NCBI GenBank assembly: GCA_009838515.1
Contig: VXRL01000022.1
Location: 1 to 47,169 of the forward strand
Length of the DNA: 47,169 nucleotides
Direction of reading: 5' to 3'
From: Terriglobia bacterium
GTDB taxonomy: Bacteria > Acidobacteriota > Terriglobia > Bryobacterales > UBA6623
Of the stretch, positions 36,401-45,400 are shown in pieces. The first letter of the stretch is position 1; every line of letters begins with the position of its first letter. The notes beneath the pieces are model-generated. The model was given only the letters and a program-made list of their open reading frames with translations. It was not told where the DNA came from and searched no databases. A program made the position numbers and the translations under genes.

Positions 36401-39400
36401 TGATGAAGCGCGACTAGCGACGAGGAGCACGCGGTGTCCACGGTGATGGCCGGACCCTCGAATCCAAGTGCGAAGGCAACCCGGCCGACCGCGATCGAGG
36501 GCGTAGAGCCAGTGGACTTGTAAACGTTGGTCGACGGGTCCTCCATGGCCTCGGTGATAAGCGTCTGATAATCGCTCAGCGAGACCCCCCCGAACACCCC
36601 CGTTCGGCTTCCGCGCAGGCTGACCGGGGCGATCCCGGCGTCCTCAAGTGCCGTCCAGCTCGTCTCGAGCAGCATCCGCTGCTGGGGGTCCAGAAACTCC
36701 GCCTCTACCGGGGCGATCCGGAAGAATCCTGCGTCGAAGCGGTCGAGGCCCTCCACATAGGCGCCAAAGGGCCGCGCTGCCTCAGTCTCGGCATCTACGA
36801 AGAGCCCGTCAGGACGGCCCCGTGTCACCAAATCAGCTCCGGAACGAAGCTGCGCCCAAAACGCCTCGGCGTCCGCTGCCCCGGGGAAGCGGCAGGCCAT
36901 TCCGACGATCGCAATGCGGTCGTCGCCAGCGCGTCGGACGGTAGGCGAGGCGTGCACCGCCTGGATCTCCGGTGACACGCCGGCAAACTTGGCTGTGAGG
37001 TGGTGCGCCAGTCGGGCAATGTCGGGATGATCGAACACGGCTGTGTTCGAGACGACGAACGCTCCGCGGAAGGCTTGGTTCAGGCGGTTGCGAAGCTCGA
37101 CCGCCATCAACGAATCCATGCCCAGATCGAAGAATCCCGCCGAGGGTGAAGGCGCGGTGCGCAGGTGTAAGATCTCGGTCACCTGCTTCTCGAGGAACCG
37201 GATCAGTTCCCCTTGGCGTTCTCCGGGGTCAAGTCCCTCCAGCCGCCTGCGGAGATCGTCCGGAGCAGCGGAAGAGCGGCCTTTTTCGGGTCCCGCCACT
37301 TCTGCCAGCCAAGGTGCCCGCACAGGCAGAGCCGACCAGTCAACGAACGCGGCCACGCTCGTCCCGGTATCCTCGCGCACGAGTCTCGCCAACATTCGGA
37401 TGCCGTGCTCGGGAGTCATCCACTCCTCACCCGAGTCGGCCAGCCGCGTCGCAATGTGTTCGCGCTGCTCCTCAGCCTTCCCAACGCCCGACCACGGCCC
37501 CCACGCAATTGCCTGCCCAGGCAGGCCGAGCGCCCTGCGGTGCCGCGCCAGCTGGTCGAGGAAGGCATTGGCCGCCGCGTAGTTGGCCTGCCCCCGGTTT
37601 CCGAGAACGCCCGCCAAGCTGGAGAAGAGCACGAACAGGTCGAGCTCGCGATGGGCCGTCGCCCGGTGGAGCCGCCAGGCACCCAGCACCTTAGGCCTGA
37701 GCACCCTCTCGAACCGCTCCCAGTCCTGGTTCGTCAACGCCGCATCGGCGAGCGTCCCGACGCTGTGGATCACGCCTGCCAACGGCGGGAGTTCGGCGTC
37801 GATCCGCCCCAACATCCCGGCCACCGCCTCCTCGTCCGTCACATCGGCGATCTCGATGCGCACTTCGGTGCCGCCCTGCCGGATCTCCGCAACTGCTGCA
37901 GTGGCTGCCGCGTCGGCCGGTCGGCGGCCGTTCAGGACAATGCTTCCGGCTCCCGCCTCGGCAAGCCAGCGCGCCACTTCCAGACCGACCCCCCCGAGGC
38001 CGCCCGTGATCAGGTAGCTCCGGTCCCCGCGCAGCCGGACCTCGCCGGGATCGGCATCCGGCACCCCCTCCCGGTCGGCGGAGCACGTCAGTCGGGCAAC
38101 CAGCCGGGCTCCACCGCGTCGGGCCACGCGCGTCTCGCGGTCAGGAAAGAGCAGCTCGTCGGCAAGCGTGCCGACGGTTGGGAGTGCGTCTGGATCCAGA
38201 TCCAGCAAACGCGGCGTCAGATCCCCGTGCTCCAGATCCACCACGCTGGCGAAGCCCCACAGCGAGGCACCCGCCAGTGCTCCAGAACGCTCCTGATCGA
38301 TCACCTGCCCTCCCCGTGTCACGAACCAAGTGCCGCTCACAGGCGACACACCCGCATCCGACATCCCCTGGACCAGCGCCAGAGCACCCGCATCCACCGC
38401 TTCCAGCTCGGCCTGTAGCTCCCCGGCCGAGAGTTCCGCGCCCTCCCGTCGGATCCCGCCCAAGTAAGCCACGCCTCGCAGCGGAAGCACGCCCGGCAAC
38501 GACTCGAAGAACTCACGCCATGCCTGACGGTCGCCATCGGCGGGTCCCTCGACCGCCCGGCTCCCCCGGCGATCCAGCTCTTCCGCCAGCTCGGCTCCTA
38601 GCTCGCTCTCGCCGGCCAGCACGAACAGCCCGCCTTCCGCACCCGCCTCCGCCGGCCCCTGTGCCAGGATTAGCAGCGCCCCTGAGGGATCCTCGACTAG
38701 GGATCCATCCCCCAATCCAGCGTCCGCGAGGGCCTGTCGCCAAACGGCGGGCCCGACCAGAGCGTAGTCGCTGCGATAAGCGTCCCGGAAATGCCACCAT
38801 CCGGGCAGTAGTCCGAAGGTCAGGTCCAGCCACTCCTTGCGCGCGGTTTCTTCGACCGCCACTAGCAAGGCCGACGGTGCTAGGAGCCTTCGGCAGTGGG
38901 CGAGTGCCTCGCCTAGGTCCCGGGTCTCGTGCAAGACGTTCGCGGCGATCACTAGGTCGTAGCCGTGGAGCGCGAACCCCTGATTCTCTGGATCCCGTTC
39001 GATGTCAAGCGCCAAGAAGCGAAGGTCCACGCCTCGGTCGCCGAGTTTCCGCTCCACGTCCGGGAACGAGTCCGTCGAGATGTCGGTGAAGGTGAACTCA
39101 GTCTGACCAGTCGGCAGGATCTCCAAGAGGGCGGACGTAGTCCCGCCCGTCCCCCCGCCGATCTCGATCACCCGCAGCGGACGGCCTTCCGGTAAGCCCG
39201 CTGCCGCCTTGAGCACGGCGTCGGCGACCATGCGGTTCAGCGCCCGCACGGCCGCTGACTCTTGGTACAGGCTCGCCGCTCCCCGCTCGCCGCCGAAGAG
39301 CAGGTCCAGCGCATCGGCGCGGCCGCGGAGTACCTCGGCGAGGGACTCCCCACAGCGGCGGAGCACGCCTAGCTCGATGGATTCACCTTCGAAGTCGCTC

Positions 39401-42400
39401 GCCTCCGCCGGAGGTGCCTCCGGAGCGGCTGCCACGTGCCAGCCACCGGCCGCTTCCCGTCCGAGGACTTCCATCTCCTCCAGCACCGACAGCAACCGGC
39501 CGAACAGCCGCCCGTGATCCTCCGTCACCCGAAGCCGGCGGCGCAGCTCGTCCGTCTCGAAGCGCTCTCCCGGACTGGGCTTCCAGCCCAGCTCCCGGAA
39601 TCCGCGGAGCAGCTGTTGACGTGCCTCACGCTCCAGCACGCGCCCCAGCGCTGCGAGCGAGGCCGCGTCCCCGCCCTCCGCTTCGAGATATCCCTCGAAC
39701 GCCCCCAGTGCGGACTCGATTTCCGGCGGCCCCTGCAGGAAGTCCGCCGACCGGAGTCCCACCGCCGCCCCCTCGCGCCACACCATTTCATGCAGCCCAT
39801 TCTCGACCCGGTCACCCGACAGGGCGGCCCTGCTCGTGCGTCCGAGGGTGAAGCCCTCGATGCGCGCTAGCTCCTTGCCCGCCTCGGTGTAAAGGAAGAG
39901 GTCTGCTTTGCGCGCGTCCCCGTCCTCGCCGCGGTCGAGAGCCCGGCAGAAGACACGATCCGGCAATGCGTCGTACAGAACGAAGCGGTCCCAGCCGATC
40001 GGCAACCATGTGCCTCCGGCCCCTGTCATCTGCGGCACTCCTTCCAGCACCCGGAAACACGCGTCGAGCAGTGCCGGATGCACTAGTAGGCTCCGATTTT
40101 CCATTCCCGCCGCCGCCAGCGCCTCGCCGATCGCCTCCCCGGACGCCGACCAGAGCCGGGCCAGGCCGCGGAAGGCCGGACCGTACTCGCGGCCAGCGAG
40201 GCCCGGCTCGAAGCCCACCTCCGCCTGGGTGAGGCCCCCTAGTAGCGCACCGAGGTCGGTCGGCTCGGACGCGGCTGCTGCAAGCGGTGCCCAGCGGCCT
40301 TCGGCGTGCGTCTCCCAGCGACCCTCAGCATCCTTGCTGGCCACCTTCCAGCTGCTGTCCTTGCCAAGCACAACCTGGACCAACCGGCCCTCCTCGCCCG
40401 ACAGCACAAGCGGGTGCGTGATCGCGGTCTGCTCGAGCACGACCGGTAGCTCGCCGTGCGTTTCGCGGAGTGCTTCACTCACCTGCGCCACGTAGAGCGC
40501 GCCCGGCGCTACCACTTCGCCGAACACCCGGTGGTCTGACAGCCAGGCCGGATCCCTGCTCTCCAAGAGTCTCTCGAAGGAGTGCTCGCCATCCGGCGAC
40601 TCCCGCTGTGCCCCGAGCAGTGCGTGCCCCGCTTCCACATGCCGCCGCGCCGCGCCGGAGATCCAGTAGCGCTCGCGCTGGAACGGATAGGCGGGCAGCG
40701 CGACCCGCCGCCGACGCTCCCCGACAAACAGACCCTCGAAGGCGATTTCGAGACCCGCTTCGTAGGCACCTGCCACCGCCCCCGCGAAGTCCCCGCTCCC
40801 GCCGCGCCGCTGGCTCGGGATCACCACAGGCGCCTCGCTGTGCGGCCAGCCGAGCGCCGCCATCGGCCCCAGCACGCCGTGCGGCCCGATCTCCAGCAAG
40901 ACCCCTGCCTCCATGGCCGCCAGCGTCTGGACCGCTGTCGCGAACTGGACCGGCTCACGCGCTTGGCGCCGCCAATACGCTCCGTCGGGGGCGCCTTCCA
41001 GGAGCCGCCCGCTAACGTCGCTCACCCACCGCACCGAAGGTGCCGAAGCCCAAGGAGCCGCTGCCTCCAACTCTCCGAGCACCGGCTCCAGCAGAGCGCT
41101 GTGGAAGGCATGGCTGGCGCGCAGACGCTCCACCCGCAGACCCTCCTCTTCAAACCCCTTCAGTAGCCCCTCGATCTCGGCCTCGGACCCGCTCACGACC
41201 TGGTGTGCGCCGTTGTCGGCCGCCAGCTCGATACCCCCTCCCAGCACATCGCGCACACGGTCCGCGGGAGCAAACACAGCTGCCATCGCTCCCCCCGCCG
41301 GCAGCGAACCCATCAGCGCCCCACGGCGCGTGGCGAACCGCATCCCCGTCTCAAGGTCGAAGGCACCGGCAGCCGCGGCCGCGGCGATCTCTCCCACGCT
41401 GTGCCCGAAGACCACGTCGGGCCGCACGCCCAAGCTCGCCCACAACGCGGTCAGCCCGCTCTCCAGCGCGTACAGTGCCGGCTGCGCCCACTCGGTCCCC
41501 TCCAAGGAGCGCGGATCGTCGAACATCACCGACAGCAGCGATCTGCCGCGCTCTGCGCGGAACACCTCCTCGCAGCGCTCCAATACCGCCCGGAAGACAG
41601 GCTCGCTCTCATAGAGCTCCCGGCCCATCCCCGCCCACTGGCTGCCTTGGCCGGTGTACAGGAAAGCGACCTTGCCGGCTTGGGGCGATGCCGCAGCACC
41701 CTGCCGGACCACCTCCAGCTGCTCCTCCAGCGAGGCGCGATCTTGGAACGCCAGGCCCGCGCGGTAGCGGAAATGGCTCCGTCCCGCCCCCGCTGTCCAC
41801 GCCATGTCAGCGAGCGAGATATCGTCCGAGAGGGCGGCCCGGTAGCGCTCGGCCTGTTGACGGAGCGCGTCCTCGGACTTTCCGGAGAGCGGGAGCAGGC
41901 GGTATTGGCGGGGCGCGTCGACCTGCTGGACGCTCTCGCCCGCACCGAACTCCGACGGCGCGGGAACGGCAATGCGTGGCGGTTCGCGATCCTCCGGGTA
42001 TCCTTCGATCACGACATGGGCGTTGGTGCCCGAGTATCCGAAGGAACTCACGGCGGCGCGCCGCGGCCGCGCCGCCTCCGGCCATGGGGTCGCCTCCGAG
42101 GTCACCCGAACGGGGAGCGCCTCCCAGTCGATCCGCGGGTTGGGCCGTTCGAAGTGCAGATGCCGCGGAATCTCCCCAGAGCGGATCGCGAGCAGCGCCT
42201 TGATCAGCCCTGCCATGCCCGCCGCCGCCTCGAGGTGGCCCACGTTCGTCTTCACAGATCCAATCAGAAGCGGGCGATCCGCACTCCGGCCAGGACCGTA
42301 CACCGAAGCCGCCGCCTCCACTTCGATCGGATCACCCAGTTCGGTCCCGGTGCCGTGCGCCTCCAGGTAGTCCACCGTGGAGGCTTCCACGCCCGCCCGC

Positions 42401-45400
42401 ACGAGCGCCTCCTCCATGACTCGCTCTTGGGCCGGACCGTTGGGCACTGTGAAGCCAGCGCTGGCGCCGTCCTGGTTCACCGCCGATCCGAGCACAACGG
42501 CTAAGATCCGGTCTCCCGCTTCCTGCGCGTCCGCAAGGCGCTTCAGCACAACCATCCCGCAGCCCTCGCCCCGTACGAATCCGTCTGCCTCGGCATCGAA
42601 CGTCTTGCAGCGTCCGTCCGTCGAGAGCATGCCGGCGTTAGTCATCAGCTCGGTGGGCCCTGCCCGCAAGATCGCGTTCACCCCTCCCGCCAGCGCTAGA
42701 TCCGCATCCCCGGCTCGGAGTGCCGCCGCCGCTTGGTGCAGCGCGACCAGCGACGAGGAGCACGCTGTGTCCACCGTGATGGCCGGACCTCCGAATCCGA
42801 GCGCGAAGGCGACCCGGCCGACCGCGGCCGACGTGGTAGCGCCAGTTGCCCTGAAAATGTCCGTGCCCGGATCGCCCACCCTCCCGGCAACGAGGGCTTG
42901 GTAGTCGAGCATCGAGACCCCGCCGTACACTCCGGTCCGGCTGCCGCGCAGCCCGTCCGGGGCGATCCCGGCATCCTCAAGCGCCGCCCAGCTGGTCTCG
43001 AGCAGCATCCGCTGCTGAGGGTCCAAGAGCTCGGCCTCGACCGGAGCGATCCGGAAGAACCCGGCGTCGAAGCGGTCAAGACCCTCCACATACGCGCCGA
43101 AGGGACGCGCCGCCTCCGTCTCGGCGTCTACAAACAGCCCGTCCGGCCGCCCCCTCGTCACCAAGTCGGCCCCGGCACGAAGCTGTGCCCAGAACGCATC
43201 GGCGTCCGGTGCACCGGGAAAGCGGCAGGCCATGCCGATGATCGCGATGCGCTCGTCGCTGCGATGCCGGACCGCAGGCAGGGCACGGACATGCGGCACC
43301 TCTGGTGACACCCCGGCAAGCTTGCCTGCAAGGTGTTCCGCCAGTCGGGCGATGTCGGGATGATCGAACACCACGGTGTTCGAGACGACGAACGCTCCCC
43401 GGAACGCCCGGTTCAGGCGGTTGCGAAGCTCGACCGCCATCAGCGAGTCCATGCCCAGTTCGAAGAATCCCGCCGAGGGCGACGGCGCGGATCGCAGGCG
43501 CAGAATCTGGACCAACTGTTCCTCGAGGAACCGGACCAGCTCATCCCGGCGCTCCTTGTGGGCGATTCCCCCCAGCCGCCCGAGGAGATCGTCCGGGGCG
43601 GCGGAAGAGCGGTCCTGTTCGCGCCCCGCCACTTCCGCGAGCCAAGGTGTCCGCAATGGAAGCGCCGACCAGTCGACAGATGCGGCCACGCAGGTCCCGA
43701 CGTCCTCGGTCACGAGCCGCGCCAACGTCCGGATACCCTGCGCGGGGGCCATCCACTCCTCTCCCGAGTCGGCGAGCCGCATTGCGATGCGTTCGCGCTG
43801 CTCCTCGGCCTCGCCGATGTCCGACCACGGCCCCCACGCTATGGCCTGCCCGGCGAGGCCCAGTGCCCGGCGATGCCGCGCTAGCTGGTCGAGGACGGCG
43901 TTGGCCGCCGCGTGATTGGCTTGGCCCGGACTGCCCATGACACCCGCCAGGCTGGAGAAAAGGACGAACAGGTCGAGTTCCCGGTCGAGCGTTGCCCGGT
44001 GGAGCCGCCAGGCCCCTAGCACCTTAGGCCCGAGCACCCGCTTGAACCGGTCCCAGTCTTGGTTCGTCAATGCTGCGTCGGAGAGCGCTCCGACGCTGTG
44101 GATCAAGCCCGCAAGCGGCGGGGCTTCTGCGTCGATCCGCCCGAGCATCGCCGTCACCGCCTCCTCGTCAGTCACGTCGGCAATCTCGATGCGCACCTCA
44201 GCACCGCGCTCCCGGATCTCCGCAATCGCCGCCGCTACTGCGTCGTCGGGTGGGCGGCGACCGTTCAGAACAATGCATCCGGCTCCCGCCTCTGCGAGCC
44301 AACGCGCCACCTCCAGCCCGACCCCCCCGAGGCCCCCGGTGATCAGATAGCTCCGGTCCGCGCGCAGCCGGACATCGCTGGGACCGGAATCCTCCGAACC
44401 TCCCTCTCGCCCAGCGAAGCGCGTGAGCCGAGCGACCAGTCGGGTTTCGCCCCGTCGGGCGATGCGCGTCTCGCGGTCGGGAAAGAGCAACTCGTCGGCG
44501 AACGTACCGACGGACAGGGAAGAGTCGGGATCCAGGTCCAGCAGGCGCGGTGTCAGATCCCCGTGCTCCAGATCCACCACGCTCGCAAGACCCCACAGCG
44601 AGGCACCCGCCAGTGCACCAGAGCGCTCCCGATCAACTACTTGGCCACCCCGGCTCACAAACCAAGTGCCGCTCACGGGCGACACGCCCGCGTCTGACAT
44701 TCCCTGGACCAGCGCTAGCGCGCCGGAATCCACCGCCTCCAACTCTGCCTCGAGCTCCCGGGCCGAAATCTCCGCGCCATCCCGGCGGACCCCGCCAAGG
44801 TAGACGACGCCCCGCAGCGGAATCGTAGCGGGCAGTGACTCGAAGAACGCGCGCCACGCCTGGCGGCCGCCCTCCTCGGGCCCGTCGACAGCCCGGCTCC
44901 CGCGGCGCTCCAGCTCTGCTGCCAGCTCGGCCCCCAACTCGCCTGCTCCGGCCAGCACGAACAGCCCGCCTTCGGCCCCTGCCTCCGACGGCCCCCGCGC
45001 CAGGATCAGCAGGGCCCCGGACGGATCCTCGACCATGGACGTCCCCGCAAATCCGGCGTCCGCGAGGGCCTGCCGCCACACGGCGGGACCAACCAGCGCG
45101 TAGTCGGAGCGATACGCGTCCTGGAACCGCCACCAGCCGGGCAGAAGCCCGAAAGTCAGGTCCAGCGACTCCTTGCGGGTGGTTTGCTCGACAGCCACTA
45201 GAAGGCCCGACGGGGCTAGGAGCCGCCGACAGTGGGCGAGCGTCTCGCCCAGGTCGCGGGTTGTGTGCAGGACGTTTGCGGCGATCACTAGGTCGTAGCC
45301 GTGGAGTGCGAACCCTTGGTCCGCCGGATCCCGTTCGATGTCAAGTGCCAGCAAGCGTAGGTCCACGCCCCGCTCGCCGAACTTACTCTCCGCGTCCGGG

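Noticed and set aside
34572..42504. Several plus-strand open frames of 300-430 codons inside the PKS (for example 34572-35717, 41040-42203, 41203-42504)
   Set aside because: They mirror the PKS codons, recur at the same place in each module copy and have no family features.
36925..43257. Possible enoyl reductase between the cMT and the KR in each module
   Set aside because: The segment has a degenerate Rossmann-like start (LFVLAG) but no ER signature; it is the usual structural KR half.
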